From Tetragonia tetragonoides (lineage: Eukaryota; Streptophyta; Magnoliopsida; Caryophyllales; Aizoaceae): DNA of 64,000 nucleotides. The notes beneath the pieces are model-generated. The model did no database searches. It was not told the origin of the DNA and worked only from the letters and a program-made list of their open reading frames with translations. Below, piece by piece: positions 24,774 through 37,850 of the stretch (position 1 is its first letter; every line of letters starts with the position of its first letter). Position numbers and translations under genes: made by a program. The stretch is taken from assembly GCA_038025085.1 (NCBI GenBank), contig CM076140.1:26196501-26260500 (forward strand), given 5' to 3'.

Positions 24774-27235
24774 ACCTAGTATATTTTCAAGTACAAACAA
24801 GCTTCAGCTCAAGCTTTTGAATGCATTTACGCGTTTTAACAGCTCTTACGACTAGGGTGATAGAGATTGAGTTCTTTTTTATTGTATATTAAGAGAAAGC
24901 ATCAAAATACTTTGTTTGGATTAATTTGAGGGTGAAACTACACCTAGGATGTTTACAAGTACAAACAAGCTTCAACTCAGGCTTTTGAATGCATTTACGC
25001 GTTTTAAAAGCTCATACGAGTAGGGTGAAAGAGATTTGAGTTCTTTGGTGTTGTATATTAAGAGAAAGCATCCAAATACTTTGTTTGCATTCAATTGAGT
25101 GTGAAACTACACCTAGGATATTTACAAGTACAGAACAAGCTTCAACTCAAACTTTTGAATGCATTTACGCGTTTTAAAAGCTCATACGAGTAGGGTGAAA
25201 GAGATTTGAGTTCTTTTGTGTTGTATATTAAGAGAAAGCATCCAAATACTTTCCAAATACTTTGTTTGCATTCAATTGAGTGTGAAACTACACCTAGGAT
25301 ATTTACAAGTACAAACAAGCTTCAACTCAAGCTTTTGAATGCATTTACGCGTTTTAAAAGCTCATACGAGTAGGGTGAAAGAGATTTGAGTTCTTTTGTG
25401 TTGTATATTAAGAGAAAGCATACAAATACTTTCCAAAAACTTTGTTTGCATTCAATTCAGTGTGAAACTACACCTAGGATATTTACAAGTACAAACAAGC
25501 TTCAACTCAAGCTTTTGAATGCATTTACGCGTTTTAAAAGCTCATACGAGTAGGGTGAAAGAGATTTGAGTTCTTTTGTGTTGTATGTTAAGAGAAAGCA
25601 TCCAAATACTTTGTTTGGATTAATTTCAGGGTGAAAATATACCTAGGATTTTTACAAGTACAAACAAGCTTCAACTCAAGCTTTTGAATGCAATTAAGCA
25701 GTTTAAATGCTCATACGAGTAGGGTGAAAGAGATTTGAGTTCTTTTGTGTTGTGTATTAAGAGAAAGCATCCAAATACTTTCCAAATATTTGCATTCAAT
25801 TGAGTGTGAAACTACACCTAGGATATTTACAAGTACAAACAAGCTTCAACTCAAGCTTTTGAATGCATTTACGCGTTTTAAAAGCTCATACGAGTAGGGT
25901 GAAAGAGATTTGAGTTCTTTTGTGTTGTATATTAAGAGAAAGCATTCATATACTTTGTTTGGATTCTTTTGAGTGTGAAAATACACCCGGGATGTTTATA
26001 AGTACAAACAAGTTTCAACTCAAACTTTTGAATGCATTTACGCGTTTTAAAAGCTCATACGAGTAGGGTGAAAGAGATTTGAGTTCTTTTGTGTTGTATA
26101 TTAAGAGAAAGCATCCAAATACTTTCCAAATACTTTGTTTGCATTCAATTGAGTGTGAAACTACACCTAGGATATTTACAGGTACAGACAAGCTTCAACT
26201 CAAGCTTTTGAATGCATTTACGTGTTTTAAAAGCTCATACGAGTAGGGTGAAAGAGATTTGAGTTCTTCTGTGTTGTATATTAAGAGAAAGCATCCAAAT
26301 ACTCTGTTTGCATTCAATTGAGTGTGAAACTACACCTAGGATATTTACAAGTACAAACAAGCTTCAACTCCAGCTTTTGAATGCATTTACGCGTTTTAGA
26401 AGCTCATACGAGTAGGGTGAAAGAAATTTGAGTTCTTTGGTGTTGTATATTAAGAGAAAGCATTCAAATACTTTCCAAATACTTTGTTTGCATTCAATTG
26501 AGTGTGAAACTACACCTAGGATATTTACAACTACAAAACAAACTTCAACTCAAGCTTTTGAATGCATTTACGCGTTTTAAAAGCTCATACGAGTAGGGTG
26601 AAAGAGATTTGAGTTCTTTGGTGTTGTATATTAAGAGAAACCATCCAAATACTTTCCAAATACTTTGTTTGCATTCAATTGAGTGTGAAACTACACCTAG
26701 GATATTTACAAGTACAAAACAAGCTTCAACTCAAACTTGTGAATGCATTTACGCGTTTTAAAAGCTCATACGAGTAGGGTGAAAGAGATTTGAGTTCTTT
26801 TGTGTTGTATATTAAGAGAAAGCATCCAAATACTTTCCAAATACTTTGTTTGCATTCAATTGAGTGTGAAACTACACCTAGGATATTTACAAGTAAAAAC
26901 AAGCTTCAACTCAAGCTTTTGAATGCATTTACGCGTTTTAAAACCTCATACGAGTAGGGTGAAAGAGATTTGAGTTCTTTTGTGTTGTATATTAAGAGAA
27001 AGCATCCAAATACTTTCCAAATACTTTGCTTTCATTCAACTGAGTGTGAAACTACACCTAGGATATTTACAAGTACAAACAAGCTTCAACTCAAGCTTTT
27101 GAATGCATTTACGCGTTTTAAAAGCTCATACGAGCAGGGTGAAAGAGATTTGAGTTCTTTTGTGTTGTATATTAAGAGAAAGCATCCAAATACTTTCCAA
27201 ATACTTTGTTTGCATTCAATTGAGTGTGAAACTAC
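24774..27235. repeat. 14-mer HOR, copy 5, 2,462 bp, type B with replaced tail
   Basis: Begins as type B (TACAGAACAAG near 25,130; ACAAGTTTCAAC near 26,009) but lacks the GTTGCATATT marker and has its own changes (ACGTGTTTT at 26,221, CAACTCCAGC near 26,364, CAACTACAAAAC near 26,528). Monomers 12-14 differ from the standard unit. The last ~235 bp match the sequence 14,396 bp upstream (GCTTTCATTCAAC at 27,028 and 12,632). It marks the right edge of the regular block. Confidence 0.9.
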
Positions 27236-30225
27236 ACCTAGTATATTTTCAAGTACAAACAAGCTTCAGCTCAAGCTTTTGAATGCATTTACGCGTTTTA
27301 ACAGCTCTTACGACTAGGGTGATAGAGATTGAGTTCTTTTTTATTGTATATTAAGAGAAAGCATCAAAATACTTTGTTTGGATTAATTTGAGGGTGAAAC
27401 TACACCTAGGATGTTTACAAGTACAAACAAGCTTCAACTCAGGCTTTTGAATGCATTTACACGTTTTAAAAGCTCATACGAGTAGGGTGAAAGAGATTTT
27501 AGTTCTTTGGTGTTGTATATTAAGAGAAAGCATCCAAATACTTTCCAAATACTTTGCTTGCATTCAATTGAGTGTGAAACTACACCTAGGATATTTACAA
27601 GTACAAACAAGCTTCAACTCAAGCTTTTGAATGCATTTACGCGTTTTAAAAGCTCATACGAGTAGGGTGAAAGAGATTTGAGTTCTTTGGTGTTGTATAT
27701 TAAGAGAGAGCATCCAAATACTTTCCAAATACTTTGCTTGCATTCAATTGAGTGTGCAACTACACCTAGGATATTTACAAGTACAAACAAGCTTCAACTC
27801 AAGCTTTTGAATGCATTTACGCGTTTTAAAAGCTCATACGAGTAGGATGAAAGAGATTTGAGTTCTTTTGTGTTGTATATTAAGAGAAAGCATCCAAATA
27901 CTGTCCATATACTTTGTTTGCATTCAACTGAGTGTGAAACTACACCTAGGATATTTAGAAGTACAAACAAGCTTCAACTCAAGCTTTTAAATGCATTTAC
28001 GCGTTTTAAAAGCTCATACGAGTAGGGTTAAATAGATTTGAGTTCTTTTGTGTTGTATATTAAGAGAAAGCATCCAAATACTTTGTTTGCATTCATTTGA
28101 GTGTGAAACTACACCTAGGATGTTTCCATGTACAAACAAGCTTCAACTCAAGCTTTTTAATGCATTTACGCGTTTTAAAAGCTCATACGAGTAGGGTGAA
28201 GGAGATTTGAGTTCTTTGGTGTTGTATATTAAGAGAAAGCATCCAAATACTTTCCAAATACTTTGTTTGTATTCAATTGAGTGTGAAACTACACCTAGGA
28301 TATTTACAGGTACAAACAAGCTTCAACTCAAGCTTTTGAATGCATTTACGCGTTTTAAAAGCTCATACGAGTAGGGTGAAAGAGATTTGAGTTCTTTTGT
28401 GTTGTATATTAAGAGAAAGCATACAAATACTTTCCAAATACTTTGTTTGCATTCAATTCAGTGTGAAACTACACCTAGGATATTTACAAGTACAAACAAG
28501 CTTCAACTCAAGCTTTTGAATGCATTTACGCGTTTTAAAAGCTCATACGAGTAGGGTGAAAGAGATTTGAGTTCTTTTGTGTCGTATATTAAGAGAAAGC
28601 ATCCAAATACTTTGTTTGGATTAATTTCAGGGTGAAACTATACCTAGGATTTTTACAAGTACAAACAAGCTTCAACTCAAGCTTTTGAATGTATTTAAGC
28701 AGTTTAAATGCTCATACGAGTAGGGTGAAAGAGATTTGAGTTCTTTTGTGTTGTGTATTAAGAGAAAGCATCCAAATACTTTCCAAATATTTGCATTCAA
28801 TTGAGTGTGAAACTACACCTAGGATATTTACAAGTACAAACAAGCTTCAACTCAAGCTTTTGAATGCATTTACGCGTTTTAAAAGCTCATACGAGTAGGG
28901 TGAAAGAGATTTGAGTTCTTTTGTGTTGTATATTAAGAGAAAGCATTCATATACTTTGTTTGGATTCTTTTGAGTGTGAAAATACACCCGGGATGTATAT
29001 AAGTACAAACAAGCTTCAACTCAAACTTTTGAATGCATTTACGCGTTTTAAAAGCTCATACGAGTAGGGTGAAAGAGATTTGAGTTCTTTTGTGTTGTAT
29101 ATTAAGAGAAAGCATCCAAATACTTTCCAAATACTTTGTTTGCATTCAATTGAGTGTGAAACTACACCTAGGATATTTACAGGTACAAACAAGCTTCAAC
29201 TCAAGCTTTTGAATGCATTTACGCGTTTTAAAAGCTCATACGAGTAGGGTGAAAGAGATTTGAGTTCTTCTGTGTTGTATATTAAGAGAAAGCATCCAAA
29301 TACTCTGTTTGCATTCAATTGAGTGTGAAACTACACCTAGGATATTTACAAGTACAAACAAGCTTCAACTCAAGCTTTTGAATGCATTTACGCGTTTTAG
29401 AAGCTCATACGAGTAGGGTGAAAGAAATTTGAGTTCTTTGGTGTTGTATATTAAGAGAAAGCATTCAAATACTTTCCAAATACTTTGTTTGCATTCAATT
29501 GAGTGTGAAACTACACCTAGGATATTTACAAGTACAAAACAAACTTCAACTCAAGCTTTTGAATGCATTTACGCGTTTTAAAAGCTCATACGAGTAGGGT
29601 GAAAGAGATTTGAGTTCTTTGGTGTTGTATATTAAGAGAAAGCATCCAAATACTTTCCAAATACTTTGTTTGCATTCAATTGAGTGTGAAACTACACCTA
29701 GGATATTTACAAGTACAAAACAAGCTTCAACTCAAGCTTTTGAATGCATTTACGCGTTTTAAAAGCTCATACGAGTAGGGTGAAAGGGATTTGAGCTCTT
29801 TTGTGTTGTATATTAAGAGAAAGCATCCAAATACTTTCCAAATACTTTGTTTGCATTCAATTGAGTGTGAAACTACACCTAGGATATTTACAAGTACAAA
29901 CAAGCTTCAACTCAAGCTTTTGAATGCATTTACGCGTTTTAAAAGCTCATACGAGTAGGGTGAAAGAGATTTGAGTTCTTTTGTGTTGTATATTAAGAGA
30001 AAGCATCCAAATACTCTGTTTGCATTCATTTGAGTGTGAAACTACACCTAGGATGTTTACAAGTACAAACAAGCTTCAACTCAAGCTTTTGAATGCATTT
30101 ACACGTTTTAAAAGCTCATACGAGTAGGGTGAAAGAGATTTGAGTTCTTTTGTGTTGTATATTAAGAGAAAGCATCCAAATACTTTCCAAATACTTTGTT
30201 TGCATTCAATTGAGTGTGAAACTAC
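27236..30225. repeat. 17-mer HOR, 2,990 bp, mosaic
   Basis: Bounded by ACCTAGTATATTTTC monomers, and 539 bp (three monomers, less 1 bp) longer than the 14-mer. Up to about 28,196 it matches 12,840-13,800 (offset 14,396; TTTCCATGTAC at 28,123). From about 28,345 it matches 15,540-17,420 (offset 12,805; GTCGTATATT at 28,581, GAATGTATTT at 28,687). A short filler of under one monomer lies between the two. Confidence 0.9.
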
Positions 30226-32030
30226 ACCTAGTATATTTTCAAGTACAAACAAGCTTCAGCTCAAGCTTTTGAATGCATTTACGCGTTTTAACAGCTCTTA
30301 CGACTAGGGTGATAGAGATTGAGTTCTTTTTTATTGTATATTAAGACAAAGCATCAAAATACTTTGTTTGGATTAATTTGAGGGTGAAACTACACCTAGG
30401 ATGTTTACAAGTACAAACAAGCTTCAACTCAGGCTTTTGAATGCATTTACGCGTTTTAAAAGCTCATACGAGTAGGGTGAAAGAGATTTGAGTTCTTTGG
30501 TGTTGTATATTAAGAGAAAGCATCCAAATACTTTCCAAATACTTTGTTTGCATTCAATTGAGTGTGAAACTACACCTAGGATATTTACAAGTACAAAACA
30601 AGCTTCAACTCAAACTTTTGAATGCATTTACGCGTTTTAAAAGCTCATACGAGTAGGGTGAAAGAGATTTGAGTTCTTTTGTGTTGTATATTAAGAGAAA
30701 GCATCCAAATACTTTCCAAATACTTTGTTTGCATTCAATTGAGTGTGAAACTACACCTAGGATATTTACAAGTACAAACAAGCTTCAACTCAAGCTTTTG
30801 AATTCATTTACGCGTTTTAAAAGCTCATACGAGTAGGGTGAAAGAGATTTGAGTTCTTTTGTGTTGTATATTAAGAGAAAGCATACAAATACTTTCCAAA
30901 AACTTTGTTTGCATTCAATTCAGTGTGAAACTACACCTAGGATATTTACAAGTACAAACAAGCTTCAACTCAAGCTTTTGAATGCATTTACGCGTTTTAA
31001 AAGCTCATACGAGTAGGGTGAAAGAGATTTGAGTTCTTTTGTGTTGTATATTAAGAGAAAGCATCCAAATACTTTGTTTGGATTAATTTCAGGGTGAAAC
31101 TATACCTAGGATTTTTACAAGTACAAACAAGCTTCAACTCAAGCTTTTGAATGCAATTAAGCAGTTTAAATGCTCATACGAGTAGGGTGAAAGAGATTTG
31201 AGTTCTTTTGTGTTGTGTATTAAGAGAAAGCATCCAAATACTTTCCAAATATTTGCATTCAATTGAGTGTGAAACTACACCTAGGATATTTACAAGTACA
31301 AACAAGCTTCAACTCAAGCTTTTGAATGCATTTACGCGTTTTAAAAGCTCATACGAGCAGGGTGAAAGAGATTTGAGTTCTTTTGTGTTGTATATTAAGA
31401 GAAAGCATTCATATACTTTGTTTGGATTCTTTTGAGTGTGAAAATACACCCGGGATGTTTATAAGTACAAACAAGCTTCAACTCAAACTTTTGAATGCAT
31501 TTACGCGTTTTAAAAGCTCATACGAGTAGGGTGAAAGAGATTTGAGTTCTTTTGTGTTGTATATTAAGAGAAAGCATCCAAATACTTTCCAAATACTTTG
31601 TTTGCATTCAATTGAGTGTGAAACTACACCTAGGATATTTACAGGTACAAACAAGCTTCAACTCAAGCTTTTGAATGCATTTACGTGTTTTAAAAGCTCA
31701 TACGAGTGGGGTGAAAGAGATTTGAGTTCTTCTGTGTTGTATATTAAGAGAAAGCATCCAAATACTCTGTTTGCATTCAATTGAGTGTGAAACTACACCT
31801 AGGATATTTACAAGTACAAACAAGCTTCAACTCAAGCTTTTGAATGCATTTATGCGTTTTAGAAGCTCATACGAGTAGGGTGAAAGAAATTTGAGTTCTT
31901 TGGTGTTGTATATTAGGAGAAAGCATTCAAATACTTTCCAAATACTTTGTTTGCATTCAATTGAGTGTGAAACTACACCTAGGATATTTACAAATACAAA
32001 ACAAACTTCAACTCAAGCTTTTGAATGCAT
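30226..32030. repeat. Partial 14-mer HOR (monomers 1 to ~11)
   Basis: Starts with the last ACCTAGTATATTTTC monomer of the window and follows the 14-mer order through the ACCCGGG (near 31,448), TTCTTCTGTG and TTTTAGAAGC monomers to an ACAAAACAAACTTC monomer near 31,995. The order then breaks. Differences include AAGACAAAGC (near 30,347), CGAGCAGGG (near 31,355) and TTTATGCGTT (31,850). Confidence 0.88.
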
Positions 32031-35000
32031 TTACGCGTTTTAAAAGCTCATACGAGTAGGGTGAAAGAGATTTGAGTTCTTTTGTGTTGTATATTAAGAG
32101 AAAACATCCAAATACTTTCCAAATACTTTGTTTGCATTCAATTGAGTGTGAAACTACACCTAGGATATTTACAAGTACAACCAAGCTTCAACTCAAGCTT
32201 TTGAATGCATTTACGCGTTTTAAAAGCTCATACGAGTAGGGTGAAAGAGATTTGAGTTCTTTTGTGTTGTATATTAAGAGAAAGCATTCAAATACTTTGT
32301 TTGGATTCTTTTGAGTGTGAAAATACACCCGGGATGTTTATAAGTACAAACAAGCTTCAACTCAAACTTTTGAATGCATTTACGCGTTTTAAAAGCTCAT
32401 ACGAGAAGGGTGAAAGAGATTTGAGTTCTTTTGTGTTGTATATTAAGAGAAACCATCCAAATACTTTGTTTGCATTCAATTGAGTGTGAAACTACACCCA
32501 GGATATTTACAGGTTCAAACAAGCTTCAACTCAAGCTTTTGAATGCATTTACGCGTTTTAAAAGCTCATACGAGTAGGGTGAAAGAGATTTGAGTTCTTC
32601 TGTGTTGTATATTAAGAGAAAGCATCCAAATACTCTGTTTGCATTCATTTGAGTGTGACACTACACCTAGGATATTTACAGGTACAAACAAGCTTCAACT
32701 CAAGCTTTTGAATGCATTTACGCGTTTTAAAAGCTCATACGAGTAGGGTGAAAGAGATTTGAGTTCTTCTGTGTTGTATATTAAGAGAAAGCATCCAAAT
32801 ACTCTGTTTGCATTCAATTGAGTGTGAAACTACACCTAGGATATTTACAAGTACAAACAAGCTTCAACTCAAGCTTTTGAATGCATTTACGCGTTTTAGA
32901 AGCTCATACGAGTAGGGTGAAAGAAATTTGAGTTCTTTGGTGTTGTATATTAAGAGAAAGCATTCAAATACTTTCCAAATACTTTGTTTGCATTCAATTG
33001 AGTGTGAAACTACACCTAGGATATTTACAACTACAAAACAAACTTCAACTCAAACTTTTGAATGCATTTACGCGTTTTAAAAGCTCATACGAGTAGGGTG
33101 AAAGAGATTTGAGTTCTTTTGTGTTGTATATTAAGAGAAAGCATCCAAATACTTTCCAAATACTTTGTTTGCATTCAATTGAGTGTGAAACTACACCTAG
33201 GATATTTACAGGTACAAACAAGCTTCAACTCAAGCTTTTGAATGCATTTACGTGTTTTAAAAGCTCATACGAGTAGGGTGAAAGAGATTTGAGTTCTTCT
33301 GTGTTGTATATTAAGAGAAAGCATCCAAATACTCTGTTTGCATTCAATTGAGTGTGAAACTACACCTAGGATATTTACAAGTACAAACAAGCTTCAACTC
33401 AAGCTTTTGAATGCATTTACGCGTTTTAGAAGCTCATACGAGTAGGGTGAAAGAAATTTGAGTTCTTTGGTGTTGTATATTAAGAGAAAGCATTCAAATA
33501 CTTTCCAAATAATTTGTTTGCATTCAATTGAGTGTGAAATTACACCTAGGATATTTACAAGTACAAACAAGCTTCAACTCAAGCTTTTGAATGCATTTAC
33601 GCGTTTTAGAAGCTCATACGAGTAGGGTGAAAGAAATTTGAGTTCTTTGGTGTTGTATATTAAGAGAAAGCATTCAAATACTTTCCAAATACTTTGTTTG
33701 CATTCAATTGAGTGTGAAACTACACCTAGGATATTTACAACGACAAAACAAACTTCAACTCAAGCTTTTGAATGCATTTACGCGTTTTAAAAGCTCATAC
33801 GAGTAGGGTGAAAGAGATTTGAGTTCTTTGGTGTTGTATATTAAGAGAAAGCATCCAAATACTTTCCAAATACTTTGCTTGCATTCAATTGAGTGTGAAA
33901 CTACACCTAGGATATTTACAAGTACAAAACAAGCTTCAACTCAAACTTTTGAATGCATTTACGCGTTTTAAAAGCTCATACGAGTAGGGTGAAAGAGATT
34001 TGAGTTCTTTTGTGTTGTATATTAAGAGAAAGCATCCAAATACTTTCCAAATACTTTGTTTGCATTCAATTGAGTGTGAAACTACACCTAGGATATTTAC
34101 AAGTACAAAACAAGCTTCAACTCAAACTTTTGAATGCATTTACGCGTTTTAAAAGTTCATACGAGTAGGGTGAAAGAGATTTGAGTTCTTTTGTGTTGTA
34201 TATTAAGAGAAAGCATCCAAATACTTTCCAAATACATTGTTTGCATTCAATTGAGTGTGAAACTACACCTAGGATATTTACAAGTACAAACAAGCTTCAA
34301 CTCAAGCTTTTGAATGCATTTACGCGTTTTAAAAGCTCATACGAGTAGGGTGAAAGAGATTTGAGTTCTTTTGTGTTGTATATTAAGAGAAAGCATCCAA
34401 ATACTTTTGCAAATACTTTGTTTGCATTCAATTGAGTGTGAAACTACACCTAGGATATTTACAAGTAAAAACAAGCTTCAACTCAAGCTTTTGAATGCAT
34501 TTACGCGTTTTAAAACCTCATACGAGTAGGGTGAAAGAGATTTGTGTTCTTTTGTGTTGTATATTAAGAGAAAGCATCCAAATACTTTGTTTGGATTAAT
34601 TTCAGGGTGAAACTATAACTAGGATTTTTACAAGTACAAACAAGCTTCAACTCAAGCTTTTGAATGCATTTACGCGTTTTAAAAGCTCATACGAGTAGGG
34701 TGAAAGAGATTTGAGTTCTTTTGTGTTGTATATTAAGAGAAAGCATTCAAATACTTTGTTTGGATTCTTTTGAGTGTGAAAATACACCCGGGATGTTTAT
34801 AAGTACAAACAAGCTTCAACTCAAACTTTTGAATGCATTTACGCGTTTTAAAAGCTCATACGAGTAGGGTGAAAGAGATTTGAGTTCTTTTGTGTTGTAT
34901 ATTAAGAGAAACCATCCAAATACTTTCCAAATACTTTGTTTGCATTCAATTGAGTGTGAAACTACACCCAGGATATTTACAGGTACAAACAAGCTTCAAC

Positions 35001-37850
35001 TCAAGCTTTTGAATGCATTTACGCGTTTTAAAAGCTCATACGAGTAGGGTGAAAGAGATTTGAGTTCTTCTGTGTTGTATATTAAGAGAAAGCATCCAAA
35101 TACTCTGTTTGCATTCATTTGAGTGTGACACTACACCTAGGATATTTACAGGTACAAACAAGCTTCAACTCAAGCTTTTGAATGCATTTACGCGTTTTAA
35201 AAGCTCATACGAGTAGGGTGAAAGAGATTTGAGTTCTTCTGTGTTGTATATTAAGAGAAAGCATCCAAATACTCTGTTTGCATTCAATTGAGTGTGAAAC
35301 TACACCTAGGATATTTACAAGTACAAACAAGCTTCAACTCAAACTTTTGAATGCATTTACGCGTTTTAGAAGCTCATACGAGTAGGGTGAAAGAAATTTG
35401 AGTTCTTTGGTGTTGTATATTAAGAAAAAGCATTCAAATACTTTCCAAATACTTTGTTTGAATTCAATTGAGTGTGAAACTACACCTAGGATATTTACAA
35501 GTACAAAACAAACTTCAACTCAAGCTTTTGAATGCATTTACGCGTTTTAAAAGCTCATACGAGTAGGGTGAAAGAGATTTGAGTTCTTTGGTGTTGTATA
35601 TTAAGAGAAAGCATCCAAATACTTTCCAAATACTTTGTTTGCATTCAATTGAGTGTGAAACTACACCTAGGATATTTACAAGTACAAAACAAGCTTCAAC
35701 TCAAACTTTTGAATGCATTTACGCGTTTTAAAAGCTCATACGAGTAGGGTGAAAGAGATTTGAGTTCTTTTGTGTTGTATATTAAGAGAAAGCATTCAAA
35801 TACTTTGTTTGGATTCTTTTGAGTGTGAAAATACACCCGGGATGTTTGTAAGTACAAACAAGCTTCAACTCAAACTTTTGAATGCATTTACGCGTTTTAA
35901 AAGCTCATACGAGTAGGGAGAAAGAGATTTGAGTTCTTTTGTGTTGTATATTAAGAGAAAGCATCCAAATACTTTCCAAATACTTTGTTTGCTTTCAATT
36001 GAGTGTGAAACTACACCTAGGATATTTACAGGTACAAACAAGCTTCAACTCAAGCTTTTGAATGCATTTACGCGTTTTAAAAGCTCATACGAGTAGGGTG
36101 AAAGAGATTTGAGTTCTTCTGTGTTGTATATTAAGAGAAAGCATCCAAGTACTCTGTTTGCATTCATTTGAGTGTGAAACTACACCTAGGATATTTACAA
36201 GTACAAACAAGCTTCAACTCAAGCTTTTGAAAGCATTTACGCGTTTTAGAAGCTCATACGAGTAGGGTGAAAGAAATTTGAGTTCTTTGGTGTTGTATAT
36301 TAAGAGAAAGCATCCAAATACTTTCCAAATACTTTGTTTGCATTCAATTGAGTGTGAAACTACACCTAGGATATTTACAAGTACAAAACAAACTTCAACT
36401 CAAGCTTTTGAATGCATTTACGTGTTTTAAAAGCTCATACGAGTAGGGTGAAAGAGATTTGAGTTCTTTGGTGTTGTATATTAAGAGAAAGCATCCAAAT
36501 ACTTTCCAAATACTTTGTTTGCATTCAATTGAGTGTGAAACTACACCTAGGATATTTACAAGTACAAAACAAGCTTCAACTCAAGCTTTTGAATGCATTT
36601 ACGCGTTTTAAAAGCTCATACGAGTAGGGTGAAAGAGATTTGAGTTCTTTTGTGTTGTATATTAAGAGAAAGCATCCAAATACTTTCCAAATACTTTGTT
36701 TGCATTCAATTAAGTGTGAAACTACACCTAGGATATTTACAAGTACAAACAAGCTTCAACTCAAGCTTTTGAATGCATTTACGCGTTTTAAAAGCTCATA
36801 CGAGTAGGGTGAAAGAGATTTGAGTTCTTTTGTGTTGTATATTAAGAGAAAGCATCCAAATACTTTCCAAATACTTTGTTTGCATTCAATTGAGTGTGGA
36901 ACTACACCTAGGATATTTACAAGTACAAACAAGCTTCAACTCAAGCTTTTGAATGCATTTACGCGTTTTAAAAGCTCATACGAGTAGGGTGAAAGAGATT
37001 TGAGTTCTTTTGTGTTGTATATTAAGAGAAAGCATCCAAATACTTTCCAAATACTTTGTTTGCATTCAATTGAGTGTGAAACTACACCTAGGATATTTAC
37101 AAGTAAAAACAAGCTTCAACTCAAGCTTTTGAATGCATTTACGCGTTTTAAAAGCTCATACGAGTAGGGTGAAAGAGATTTGTGTTCTTTTGTGTTGTAT
37201 ATTAAGAGAAAGCATCCAAATACTTTGTTTGGATTAATTTCAGGGTGAAACTATACCTAGGATTTTTACAAGTACAAACAAGCTTCAACTCAAGCTTTTG
37301 AATGCATTTAAGCAGTTTAAATGCTCATAAGAGTACGGTGAAAGAGATTTGAGTTCTTTTGTGTTGTGTATTAAGAGAAAGCATCCAAATACTTTCCAAA
37401 TACTTTGTTTGCATTCAATTAAGTGTGAAACTACACCTAGGATATTTACAAGTACAAACAAGCTTCAACTCAAGCTTTTGAATGCATTTACGCGTTTTAA
37501 AAGCTCATACGAGTAGGGTGAAAGAGATTTGAGATCTTTTGTGTTGTATATTAAGAGAAAGCATCCAAATACTTTCCAAATACTTTGTTTGCATTCAATT
37601 AAGTGTGAAACTACACCTAGGATATTTACAAGTACAAACAAGCTTCAACTCAAGCTTTTGAATGCATTTACGCGTTTTAAAAGCTCATACGAGTAGGGTG
37701 AAAGAGATTTGAGTTCTTTTGTGTTGTATATTAAGAGAAAGCATCCAAATACTTTCCAAATACTTTGTTTGCATTCAATTGAGTGTGAAACTACACCTAG
37801 GATATTTACAGGTACAAACAAGCTTCAACTCAATCTTTTGAATGCATTTA
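32031..37850. repeat. Shuffled satellite, recurrent four-monomer cassette
   Basis: No long regular period. The dominant structure is a repeated cassette of TTCTTCTGTG/CTCTG, TTTTAGAAGC/AAATTTGAG, ACAAAACAAAC and ACAAAACAAGC monomers (about 32,500-34,130 and 35,000-36,600). The segment 35,835-36,765 matches 52,765-53,695 at an offset of exactly 16,930 bp. The segment near 37,100-37,340 (GATTTGTGTTC, CATAAGAGTACGG) matches 52,266-52,506 at an offset of 15,166 bp. Confidence 0.85.

Noticed and set aside
26970..27317. Plus-strand open frame of 115 codons
   Set aside because: It spans about two satellite monomers and is itself an internal repeat. It is open only because CGAGTAGGG became CGAGCAGGG (near 27,135), removing the stop found in nearly all other copies. 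There is no independent coding signal.
31208..31784. Two plus-strand open frames (31,208-31,435 and 31,542-31,784)
   Set aside because: Both translate the same satellite frame as 26,970-27,317. The first is opened by CGAGCAGGG near 31,355, the second by CGAGTGGGG near 31,707. They are chance stop-codon losses.
32262..32483. Plus-strand open frame of 73 codons
   Set aside because: Same repeat frame, open because CGAGTAGGG reads CGAGAAGGG near 32,403. It is satellite sequence, not a gene.
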